The notes below the pieces were generated by a model. That model was not told the origin of the DNA. It searched no databases and saw nothing but the letters and a program-made list of their open reading frames with translations. This document shows, piece by piece, positions 1-5,722 of a stretch of DNA of 7,297 bases. A program made the position numbers and the translations under genes. The stretch is taken from assembly GCA_007123515.1 (NCBI GenBank), contig SKKY01000145.1:1-7297 (forward strand). The letters are read 5' to 3'. Position 1 is the stretch's first letter; each line of letters opens with the position of its first letter. Origin of the DNA: Clostridia bacterium. Its GTDB lineage: Bacteria; Bacillota; Peptococcia; Peptococcales; SKKY01.

Positions 1-689
1 ATCGGAATAATATCCTTTTCTTTTTGTTCTGCTTCCGGCATTGTTGTCGAAACAGTTTCATCCTGTTTTTTTATGGCTTTTGTAGCCTTAGCTGCAGAAT
101 CGTTTACCTGATGGACGGTTTTTTTAGTAAAAGAAAACATTTCTTTTACTTTTGTGGTCATATAGACAAACGGAAAATCTGTCAGGTATAACAGAATCAG
201 AATTATGCTCATCACTGATACCAGGTAGGAAGCCACTGTGCCAAATAATTTAACATAAACAAAAGCCACAATAAAACCGGTCATTCCGGCTCCGTATCCG
301 GCTACCGCTAAAGAAAAGCCCTGGTTAAAGGTGTCGCCTGATTCTAAAAAACGCAAGTGCAACAACCCCAAAATTAAAGGAATCAGTATAACATAAAGTA
401 TGGACTTTTTAGGTTCCAGAACTTCTTTACTAAGTAGAGCAAAAATGGAAAAAGCTGCCAGAAATGTTATCACTACCAAATCATAACCACCAAAAAGCTG
501 AGTAAATGTGCGCAGGAAAAAACCACCGATGATACCGAAACTGTCTAAAGGATTGGTACTATTTACAGGATCCGCACTTCGAAGGGAAATGAAGAAATAG
601 TAGATGGAAAATAATAGTGCTGTTACACCGGCGATGTTTTGCTCTTTCATTCTTTTTTCATTTTGTGCTTTTTTAGATAGTCTTGCCAT
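1..689 (-). CDS. ftsK: FtsK/SpoIIIE DNA translocase, N-terminal membrane part (runs off left edge)
   Basis: The first 229 codons of a minus-strand gene that continues past base 1. The product begins MARLSKKAQNEKRMKEQ, a basic cytoplasmic tail. About four to five hydrophobic segments follow (residues about 19-36, 52-66, 70-87, 97-112 and 127-170), then a charged, Lys/Glu-rich linker from about 178. This is the layout of FtsK/SpoIIIE proteins: a membrane anchor, a variable linker, then a hexameric RecA-like motor that pumps DNA through the division or sporulation septum. The motor domain lies outside the window, so the call rests on the anchor architecture and on position just downstream of the RNase J gene. 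The start ATG (689-687) has SD AAGGA (702-698) 8 nt upstream. The intrinsic terminator at 740-776 isolates it from the RNase J gene, so a promoter should lie within about 690-740, but I see no convincing one. A different polytopic membrane protein cannot be fully excluded. Confidence 0.72.
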   Translation of the reverse strand, partial: MARLSKKAQNEKRMKEQNIAGVTALLFSIYYFFISLRSADPVNSTNPLDSFGIIGGFFLRTFTQLFGGYDLVVITFLAAFSIFALLSKEVLEPKKSILYVILIPLILGLLHLRFLESGDTFNQGFSLAVAGYGAGMTGFIVAFVYVKLFGTVASYLVSVMSIILILLYLTDFPFVYMTTKVKEMFSFTKKTVHQVNDSAAKATKAIKKQDETVSTTMPEAEQKEKDIIP

Positions 690-739
690 ATGTACCATCC
701 TTAACTGAAGTAATCGCTCTCCGACTGTTATAATTTATC

Positions 740-776
740 AAAAAAAAAGTAAAGCACAAACCTAAGTTTGTGCTTT
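740..776 (-). terminator. Intrinsic terminator of the RNase J gene
   Basis: A perfect 11-bp stem (751-761 with 766-776, core AAAGCACAAAC, loop 762-765) is followed on the minus strand, after two bases, by nine consecutive T (748-740). It begins 11 bases past the RNase J stop codon and separates that gene from the ftsK-like gene. Confidence 0.9.
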
Positions 777-787
777 TGCTTACTCAA

Positions 788-2455
788 TCAGACTTCAACA
801 ATAATCGGAAGAATCATTGGTCTTCTTTTTGTTTTTTCATAAAAGAATCTGCCTAATGAATCTCTGACAATGGTCTTTAATGAAGACCAGTCTTTTGTTC
901 CTTTTTGTATAGAATCTTCAAGATTTTTGGCCACAAAAGTTCGTGCTTCCCCCATCAGGTCTTCTGATTCTCTGACATAAACAAAGCCTCTAGATACAAT
1001 GTCTGGTCCGGCCATAATTTTATTGGCTTGTTTGTTCAGAGTTACAACAACGATGAGTATACCATCCTGTGATAATTGTCTGCGGTCTCTTAGTACAATA
1101 TTTCCTATATCTCCAACACCTAAACCGTCTACTAGCACACGGCCAGCAGGCACTTTTCCGGCGATCTTTCCTGAGTCTTTTGTAAATTCCATAACATACC
1201 CGTTTTCTGCAACGAATACGTTTTCTTTTTTGACACCCAGCTCTTCAGCGAGCTCTCCATGCTTTAACAGCATCCGGTACTCACCGTGAACAGGTATGAA
1301 ATATTCTGGCTTTACCAGGTTTAATATCAATTTTAATTCATCACGACTGGCATGACCTGATACATGGGTACCTGCTGATTTTTCATAAACCACATTGGCT
1401 CCCAGTTTAAAAAGCATATCAATCGTTTTATATACTGATTTCTCATTACCGGGAATCGGAGTGGCTGATATGATTACGGTATCCCCTGGTCCAAGCTTAA
1501 TCTGCCTGTGATCGCCTTTTGCCATTCTTGATAAAGCGGCCATCGGTTCTCCCTGGCTACCTGTCATAACAATCACGACATCTTCATTCGGATATTTATT
1601 GATATCATTCAGCGCGACTAGTGTCCCTTCGGGAAAGTCGAGATATCCGATTTCCTTTGATATGTTTGTCAGGTTTTCCATGCTTCTGCCGGCGATTGCC
1701 ACTTTTTTATTATATTTTACAGCAGCATCAATGGCCTGTTTAACTCTGTGAACATTAGAAGCAAATGTAGCAATCAGAATTCTGCCAGTGGAATTTTTCA
1801 AAAATTCATCAAAGGCCAGACCAACCACTTTCTCCGAACTGGTAAACCCGGATCTTTCAACGTTAGTACTGTCAGAAAGCATTACCTTTACGCCTTCTTC
1901 TTTTAATTGTGCAATACGGTTTATGTCTATTAGCTTTCCGTCAACAGGCGTTTGGTCTAGTTTAAAATCACCCGTATGGAAAACATTTCCCACTGGTGTT
2001 TTAATAAACAAGGCTACTGAGTCAGGAATGGAATGAGTGTTTTGAATAATTTCAAATTCCATTTTACCGAATTTTAAAATATCTTTTGGTATTACTTCCA
2101 CAAAATTTGGCTCTTTTACATTAGTAAGCTCACTAAATTTTGATTTAATAATCGCGATCGCCAGTTTCATGGCATAAATCGGCACATCAAATTCTCTCAT
2201 CAGATATGGTAAGGCTCCAATGTGATCCTCATGACCATGAGTAATCACGATTGCCTTCAATTTATCTTTGTTTTCCTGTAAATAAGTTATATCAGGAATG
2301 ACAACGTCTATCCCTAATAATTCATCCTCAGGGAACATAAGACCGGCATCTACTAGAACAATATCATCTTCATATCGTACAACCAGCATATTTTTCCCTA
2401 TTTCCCCCAGACCGCCCAGAGGAATTAAGGATAATTTTTCTTCTTTTTTATTAAT
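788..2455 (-). CDS. rnj: Ribonuclease J (metallo-beta-lactamase/beta-CASP RNase), probable ATT start
   Basis: RNase J is a cytoplasmic 5'-3' exoribonuclease and endoribonuclease central to mRNA decay and rRNA maturation in Firmicutes. With the proposed start the protein has 555 residues. The N-terminal LGGLGEIGKN is at 13-22, and the zinc-binding motif HGHEDH at 73-78. Further on are HTGDF, the beta-CASP motifs (ATFASNVHR, GRSMEN, TGSQGEP), SGHASRDE, PVHGEYR and the characteristic C-terminus KRRPMILPIIVEV. The reading frame stays open up to an ATG at 2551, but a sigma-A-like promoter (2508-2536) lies inside that extension, so the ATG would not be on this transcript and has no SD. The SD AGGGAGG (2470-2464) sits 8 nt before an in-frame ATT (2455-2453). 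Starting there gives exactly the length of B. subtilis RNase J1. The in-frame GTG at 2464-2462 overlaps the SD. The next ATG (codon 23) would delete the conserved N-terminus. Function is very secure; the start codon is an inference. Confidence 0.93.
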   Translation of the reverse strand: MNKKEEKLSLIPLGGLGEIGKNMLVVRYEDDIVLVDAGLMFPEDELLGIDVVIPDITYLQENKDKLKAIVITHGHEDHIGALPYLMREFDVPIYAMKLAIAIIKSKFSELTNVKEPNFVEVIPKDILKFGKMEFEIIQNTHSIPDSVALFIKTPVGNVFHTGDFKLDQTPVDGKLIDINRIAQLKEEGVKVMLSDSTNVERSGFTSSEKVVGLAFDEFLKNSTGRILIATFASNVHRVKQAIDAAVKYNKKVAIAGRSMENLTNISKEIGYLDFPEGTLVALNDINKYPNEDVVIVMTGSQGEPMAALSRMAKGDHRQIKLGPGDTVIISATPIPGNEKSVYKTIDMLFKLGANVVYEKSAGTHVSGHASRDELKLILNLVKPEYFIPVHGEYRMLLKHGELAEELGVKKENVFVAENGYVMEFTKDSGKIAGKVPAGRVLVDGLGVGDIGNIVLRDRRQLSQDGILIVVVTLNKQANKIMAGPDIVSRGFVYVRESEDLMGEARTFVAKNLEDSIQKGTKDWSSLKTIVRDSLGRFFYEKTKRRPMILPIIVEV

Positions 2456-2463
2456 TTCTTGCA

Positions 2464-2470
2464 CCTCCCT
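2464..2470 (-). promoter_or_regulatory. Shine-Dalgarno site that sets the RNase J start
   Basis: AGGGAGG on the minus strand is the strongest SD near the 5' end of this gene. Eight nucleotides separate it from the in-frame ATT at 2455-2453. No ATG, GTG or TTG lies at a workable distance, so it points to a non-canonical AUU initiation codon. Confidence 0.7.
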
Positions 2471-2507
2471 AAGATTTACAAACACCGGACAATAGTATCT
2501 AGAGAAC

Positions 2508-2536
2508 ATTATAAACGTTATTGCTTCCACTAACAA
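2508..2536 (-). promoter_or_regulatory. Sigma-A-type promoter of the RNase J gene
   Basis: The -35 box TTGTTA (2536-2531), a 17-bp spacer and a perfect -10 box TATAAT (2513-2508) are seen on the minus strand. Transcription would start near 2500, giving a leader of about 45 nt before the proposed ATT start. The promoter lies within what looks like an N-terminal extension of the RNase J reading frame, which argues that the extension is not coding. Confidence 0.75.
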
Positions 2537-2555
2537 GATATATTTAAACATAGTA

Positions 2556-2587
2556 AAGCTGCATCCGTAAAATTACGGACACAGCTT
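2556..2587 (-). terminator. 15-bp hairpin between the 78-aa gene and the RNase J gene
   Basis: The arms 2556-2570 and 2573-2587 pair along all 15 positions if transcribed from the minus strand, where the two non-Watson-Crick positions become U-G and G-U. On the plus strand the same positions are A-C mismatches. It starts 19 bases past the stop of the 78-aa gene, so it is probably that gene's terminator. However, the T-run after it on the minus strand is poor. The good T-run (2590-2595) lies on the plus-strand side. It may act in both directions or as an RNA-stabilising stem. Confidence 0.55.
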
Positions 2588-2606
2588 CGTTTTTTATAAC
2601 TTTATT

Positions 2607-2843
2607 TTATTCATATTGACTATGAGCTTTTTTTACTTTCTCTAATAGGTATTCCTGAAAACCGATTTCCGGGTCTTCTCCGTATTCCTTTGCCCACTCG
2701 TTATAAAAATCTTCCAGACTTTCAAAGAAAATACTATACCCGTTGTCTGCAAAAACCATAAAATCACCACATTCAGACATTTGTGATCCTTCGAGTTGCT
2801 TATTTACGTAAACCCAGGCTTCTCTTTGCACTTCATTACTCAT
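2607..2843 (-). CDS. Small acidic protein of unknown function (78 aa)
   Basis: I do not recognise this protein. It begins MSNEVQREAWVYVNKQLEG and is acidic and rich in aromatic residues (GYSIFFESLEDFYNEWAKEYG in the middle), ending in a helix-like EYLLEKVKKAHSQYE. It has no signal peptide, membrane segment or metal-binding motif, so a small soluble cytoplasmic protein is likely. The start ATG at 2843-2841 is chosen because the purine-rich SD AAAGGGGAAA lies just upstream. The frame stays open to an ATG at 2954, but that codon sits in the loop of the palindromic repeat at 2918-2990 and has no SD, so the extra 37 residues are probably not made. It lies between the oxidoreductase gene and the RNase J gene, with a hairpin on either side, suggesting its own transcript. 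Codon use and composition look native, which supports a real gene. Confidence 0.7.
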   Translation of the reverse strand: MSNEVQREAWVYVNKQLEGSQMSECGDFMVFADNGYSIFFESLEDFYNEWAKEYGEDPEIGFQEYLLEKVKKAHSQYE

Positions 2844-2867
2844 AAAAGTTTCCCCTTTCAATTGTAA

Positions 2868-2883
2868 AAGATTTCTAAATCTT
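2868..2883. repeat. Short perfect inverted repeat upstream of the 78-aa gene
   Basis: AAGATTT-CT-AAATCTT is a perfect 7-bp-arm palindrome 25 bases before the start of the 78-aa gene. It has the size of a regulator half-site pair, but it is AT-rich and could be chance. No clear promoter boxes flank it. Confidence 0.3.
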
Positions 2884-2917
2884 GCTCTGTACCACATACC
2901 CAGATCAGTTTTAAATA

Positions 2918-2990
2918 AAACAGGGGTCAGGCTTTGAAATGTCAGATTCTTCATTTAAGAATCTGACATTCCAAAGCCTGACCCCTGTTT
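2918..2990. repeat. Long palindromic repeat (34-bp arms), REP/MITE-like, probable terminator
   Basis: The arms 2918-2951 and 2957-2990 match at 33 of 34 positions around a 5-base loop. The single mismatch is an A-C pair on the plus strand but a G-U pair in minus-strand RNA. The outer part carries the word CAGGGGTCAGGCTTTG, which resembles palindromes seen dispersed in genomes with REP-associated Y1 transposases; that resemblance is from memory. Only one base separates it from the stop codon of the oxidoreductase gene. On the minus strand it is followed by TTTTATTT, so it can act as that gene's terminator. Confidence 0.8.
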
Positions 2991-2991
2991 G

Positions 2992-4266
2992 TTAATAATC
3001 AAAAAACTCATAGAAAATATGTTTCTTTGGCACGCCGGACTTTAGCAGAGCTTTTTCCAGAGCCTCTTTCATGGGAACCGGTCCACAGATCATATAAAGT
3101 GCTGAGGTGTAATCCGGTACATATTCTGCGATTAGATCAATATCTATAAAACCCTGATGACCGGGCCATTCAGGCTGTTCAGACATGACCGGAAGTAAAG
3201 TAAAATGTTCAAGCTTTTCTTCGAGGTCGTACAAGAAATCTTTCATAATAAAATCTTTATCTGAAGGAATCCCCCAGAAAAGTGTTACTCGTTTACTATC
3301 CGTCCCAAACTCGTCCATGTGTTTTAACATACTAATGAAAGGCGTAATCCCTATTCCACCAGCTAAAAAGACTATGTTAGGGTTAGGATGAAGTAAATGC
3401 GAAAAGATACCGTATGGTCCATCTAAATAAACCTTACGTCCTAACTCAACGTTTTTAAACTCTTCTGATAAATCCCCAAGCGCCTTTGCCGTAATGGCTA
3501 AAAAGGGCTCATGAGGAGCGCTGGACATGGTGAAAGGGTTCTTATCAAGCAATCGATGAAACCCTTCTTTTTGGAAATACAAAAACTGCCCGGGAAGATA
3601 GTCAAAATGATCACCATCAATAACCAATGTAGTGACATTTTCATTTTCTCTGATTACCTCAGTCACATGATGCGGATTTTTTCTGATTTGGATCATCTGG
3701 TAGATCCGGTAGCCTGTCAGATATACAACAATTGCTACAAAAACAATCCAAAGGTAGTATGATGGCGTACCCTGATCGGCATGGAAAAAAATATGGTATA
3801 AAAGGAAAAAATATAGCGGATAAAACAAAAAATGAAGCCTGTTCCAGGTTTCAAATTTTATTTTTAATTCTTCATAATATTTGGCGGTAATAGCCAGAAC
3901 AACAATAACCAGAAGTCCTGCATAACCAACATAGGCCGACGTAAACATCGGAATGCCCCGGGATTCTGCCAGTCGCGGAATAATAATAAACAAGAGGTGC
4001 AAAAAGATAAAAGATACCACTCCTATACCTAATCTTGTATGGTAATAAAGCATTTTATCCAGTCCTATCTTTTTTTCAATAAAAGGATTTCGGCTGCTTA
4101 AGATATATTGAAAACTAAAAAATATAAAACCCCAGTAAGCAGCTAAAAGATTCAGCGAGTTCATCCGTTCAAATATATCTCCGGAAAATCCACGATATAT
4201 AAACCAGTCGGCTGTTACAATCCCAATAGCAATAAAAAACAGTATCTGCAAATATATTTTTTTCAT
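2992..4266 (-). CDS. Membrane flavocytochrome: ferric-reductase-like domain fused to an FAD/NAD(P)-binding oxidoreductase
   Basis: This 424-residue protein has two halves. Residues 1-190 hold about six membrane helices with paired histidines, H76/H90 and H145/H158, spaced like the haem ligands of the ferric reductase-like transmembrane domain. Residues about 200-424 form a ferredoxin-NADP reductase-type module: GQF (226-228), the flavin-site variant NPFTMSS (243-249), the nucleotide-binding loop GGIGITP (303-309), CGPVPM (394-399), and an aromatic C-terminus FYEFFDY. By family knowledge it would pass electrons from cytoplasmic NAD(P)H through FAD and haem across the membrane, to ferric iron, a quinone or a partner protein; the acceptor cannot be read from sequence. 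The start ATG has SD AGAGGGGG 5 nt upstream. The gene is single, divergent from the lipoprotein gene, and ends at the palindrome. No ferredoxin or MsrQ/MsrP-type partner is nearby. Confidence 0.85.
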   Translation of the reverse strand: MKKIYLQILFFIAIGIVTADWFIYRGFSGDIFERMNSLNLLAAYWGFIFFSFQYILSSRNPFIEKKIGLDKMLYYHTRLGIGVVSFIFLHLLFIIIPRLAESRGIPMFTSAYVGYAGLLVIVVLAITAKYYEELKIKFETWNRLHFLFYPLYFFLLYHIFFHADQGTPSYYLWIVFVAIVVYLTGYRIYQMIQIRKNPHHVTEVIRENENVTTLVIDGDHFDYLPGQFLYFQKEGFHRLLDKNPFTMSSAPHEPFLAITAKALGDLSEEFKNVELGRKVYLDGPYGIFSHLLHPNPNIVFLAGGIGITPFISMLKHMDEFGTDSKRVTLFWGIPSDKDFIMKDFLYDLEEKLEHFTLLPVMSEQPEWPGHQGFIDIDLIAEYVPDYTSALYMICGPVPMKEALEKALLKSGVPKKHIFYEFFDY

Positions 4267-4333
4267 AGGTACCCCCTCTTATGATAATAAAATTTAAGAG
4301 TCCAAATTATTTTCTTATTTGCGAGATACTTAC

Positions 4334-4357
4334 CATAAAACATAAGATCATAAAACA
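4334..4357. repeat. Direct repeat CATAAAACA x2 in the divergent intergenic region
   Basis: Two identical 9-mers, CATAAAACA at 4334-4342 and 4349-4357, lie 15 bases apart (start to start) between the divergent oxidoreductase and lipoprotein genes. They could be regulator half-sites serving one or both genes, or chance in AT-rich DNA. The rest of 4267-4424 shows only weak promoter-like sequences and no recognised riboswitch. Confidence 0.35.
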
Positions 4358-4370
4358 CCTTTTTTTAAAT

Positions 4371-4398
4371 TTGTGCCTCTTGGGTAATTGATTATTAT
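4371..4398 (+). promoter_or_regulatory. Possible promoter of the lipoprotein gene
   Basis: A weak -35 (TTGTGC, 4371-4376), a 16-bp spacer and a good -10 (TATTAT, 4393-4398) lie about 27 bases before the lipoprotein start. The -35 matches the consensus at only three positions, so this is tentative. Confidence 0.35.
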
Positions 4399-4424
4399 GA
4401 AAAAAACATTTGGGAGGAGTTTAT

Positions 4425-5102
4425 ATGCAAAAAAAAATACTTTTTATCTTTTTAACATTTTTGCTAATTTTTAGCATAACAGCCTGTACGCCTGCTGATC
4501 CCGCTCCACCGGCTCCTGCGCCTGAATCTAATGGCTCAGCGGAACCACCGGAAATTAGCTACGAGTTAGATGAAGAAGGCAACATCGTTTCTGAAGATGC
4601 TGAAACCATTATTAGTGAAAAAGCATCTATTTTAATCGAGGCTATCAGAGATAAGGATGCCGATACAATCTCTGAGCACGTTCATCCGGAAAAGGGCGTA
4701 CGATTTACTCCCTACACATATGTATCCGTAGAAGATGACATAGTCTTAACTAAAGAAGACATGGCCATTTTCTTCGAAGATGAAAACGAATATCTTTGGG
4801 GCTACTATGATGGCAAGGGCAATGAAATCCTTCTGACACCCAGTCAGTATTATGAAGAATTCATTTATTCTGAAGATTTCGTCGAAGCGCCTGAAATTGG
4901 CTACAACGAAGTGTTGAGTAGCGGAAATATGCTAGAAAATCAGTTTGGTGTTTATGATCTGCCGATCATTGTCGAATACTATTTCGCCGGATTCGATCCG
5001 GAATTTGAAGGTTTGGACTGGAGAAGCCTTCGTCTAGTCTTTGAAGAATACGATGGTGAATGGCTGTTAGTAGGAATCATTCACAACCAATGGACAATCT
5101 GA
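4425..5102 (+). CDS. Lipoprotein of unknown function (225 aa)
   Basis: The product begins MQKKILFIFLTFLLIFSITAC: a lysine-bearing N-terminus, a hydrophobic core and a lipobox ITAC with Cys21 as the lipidation site. It is therefore a membrane-anchored protein on the outer surface. A proline/alanine-rich linker follows (about 22-42), then an acidic globular domain. That domain opens with a helix (EKASILIEAIRDKDADTISEHVHPEKGVRF) and closes with a beta-strand-like GEWLLVGIIHNQWTI. The pattern recalls the NTF2-like fold of many small secreted Gram-positive proteins, but this is an inference and no ligand is known. The start ATG at 4425 is chosen over an in-frame TTG at 4410 because the SD GGGAGGAG lies between them, correctly spaced for the ATG. 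It is the only plus-strand gene in the window and is followed by a terminator at 5127-5190. Confidence 0.85.
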   Translation: MQKKILFIFLTFLLIFSITACTPADPAPPAPAPESNGSAEPPEISYELDEEGNIVSEDAETIISEKASILIEAIRDKDADTISEHVHPEKGVRFTPYTYVSVEDDIVLTKEDMAIFFEDENEYLWGYYDGKGNEILLTPSQYYEEFIYSEDFVEAPEIGYNEVLSSGNMLENQFGVYDLPIIVEYYFAGFDPEFEGLDWRSLRLVFEEYDGEWLLVGIIHNQWTI

Positions 5103-5126
5103 TTCATCAATGCAGATGAAAAATAG

Positions 5127-5190
5127 AAAGCCAGCGACCTCATTGATTTATGTATAGTAAATCAACGTTAGTCACTGGCTTTTTTTATTC
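5127..5190. terminator. Bidirectional terminator between convergent genes
   Basis: The outer arms 5127-5138 and 5171-5182 (AAAGCCAG core, 11 of 12 paired) enclose an inner stem, 5143-5150 with 5158-5165. Seven or more T follow on the plus strand (5180-5186). On the minus strand the hairpin runs into TTTCTATTTTTC. The single mismatch becomes G-U in minus-strand RNA. It serves the lipoprotein gene and the CBS gene, whose stop codons face each other across it. Confidence 0.88.
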
Positions 5191-5193
5191 TTA

Positions 5194-5607
5194 TTATTTA
5201 GACTCTTCCGATTTCTTTTTTAGATAATGTTTGATCAAAGTACTTCTTAAAACCATTCCAATAAAGACACCCTCATCATCTACTACAGGAACAAAACTTT
5301 GTTTCATCGAAAGATAGGACGCCTCTTCTATAGTACAACTAATCGGAACAGGCAGGTTATCCCGATTTCTCTGAACAGAAGACAAACGAACAGCTCCAGT
5401 ATCTCTAAGCGTTCCCTTCATCATCTTCTTTAATTGCCAAAGAAGATCACCCTCCGTTAGCGTTCCCACATATTTTCCACTGCGACTAATAATCGGAATC
5501 GCTGCATATCTGTGATACTCCATCTTCTCCATCGCCTGACGCATAGATATGTCATTATAAACCCAAACCACATCATTTTTAGGGGTTATCAAAAAACCAA
5601 TATTCAC
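5194..5607 (-). CDS. Small tandem CBS-domain protein (137 aa)
   Basis: The protein contains two CBS units and nothing else. The first covers about residues 10-57, with the typical AAIPIISRSGKYVGTLTEGDL. The second covers about 88-128, with SFVPVVDDEGVFIGMVLRSTL. Paired CBS domains form a Bateman module that binds adenine nucleotides such as AMP, ATP, SAM or c-di-AMP. Stand-alone ones usually act as soluble energy or nucleotide sensors that regulate a partner, and no partner is evident here. The GTG start (5607-5605) is chosen because SD GGAGG (5618-5614) is 6 nt upstream; it gives MNIGFLITPKNDVVW. The frame also continues upstream to a TTG at 5640, which has no SD. The gene has its own promoter (5648-5676) just after the terminator of the RDD gene, so it is transcribed alone. 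Confidence 0.88.
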   Translation of the reverse strand: MNIGFLITPKNDVVWVYNDISMRQAMEKMEYHRYAAIPIISRSGKYVGTLTEGDLLWQLKKMMKGTLRDTGAVRLSSVQRNRDNLPVPISCTIEEASYLSMKQSFVPVVDDEGVFIGMVLRSTLIKHYLKKKSEESK

Positions 5608-5647
5608 AATATTCCTCCAAAAATCATAATTAAAATGCAAACCTCAA

Positions 5648-5676
5648 AATATATTGTAACACAATTTTTTTGTAAA
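5648..5676 (-). promoter_or_regulatory. Sigma-A-type promoter of the CBS gene
   Basis: On the minus strand TTTACA (5676-5671), a 17-bp spacer and TATATT (5653-5648) each match the consensus at five of six positions. An alternative -10, TACAAT, overlaps the spacer. It lies directly downstream of the terminator at 5678-5711. Confidence 0.6.
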
Positions 5677-5677
5677 C

Positions 5678-5711
5678 AAAAAAATCATGAAGTCTTATCC
5701 AAGACTCCATG
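5678..5711 (-). terminator. Intrinsic terminator after the sppA-RDD operon
   Basis: An 11-bp stem (5711-5701 with 5696-5686, one G-U pair on the minus strand, loop GGAT) is followed on the minus strand by a T-run of seven (5684-5678). It starts 11 bases after the RDD stop codon. Confidence 0.88.
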
Positions 5712-5722
5712 GTTTTTCTGTA

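Noticed and set aside
999..2495. Plus-strand open frames opposite the RNase J gene
   Set aside because: They lie antisense to a highly conserved coding region, lack SD sites and give low-complexity Ser/Thr/Pro-rich products.
2456..2551. Extra 32 codons at the N-terminus of RNase J, starting at ATG 2551
   Set aside because: No SD precedes the ATG, the promoter lies inside this stretch, and the added residues are not found on typical RNase J proteins.
2844..2954. Extra 37 codons at the N-terminus of the 78-aa protein
   Set aside because: The ATG is in the loop of the palindrome and its first residues are encoded by the repeat arm; a proper SD precedes the ATG at 2843.
2918..2990. Part of a CRISPR array
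   Set aside because: There is a single palindrome with no repeated units or spacers.
3185..3762. Plus-strand open frames opposite the oxidoreductase gene
   Set aside because: They are antisense to a well-supported gene and show no recognisable protein features.
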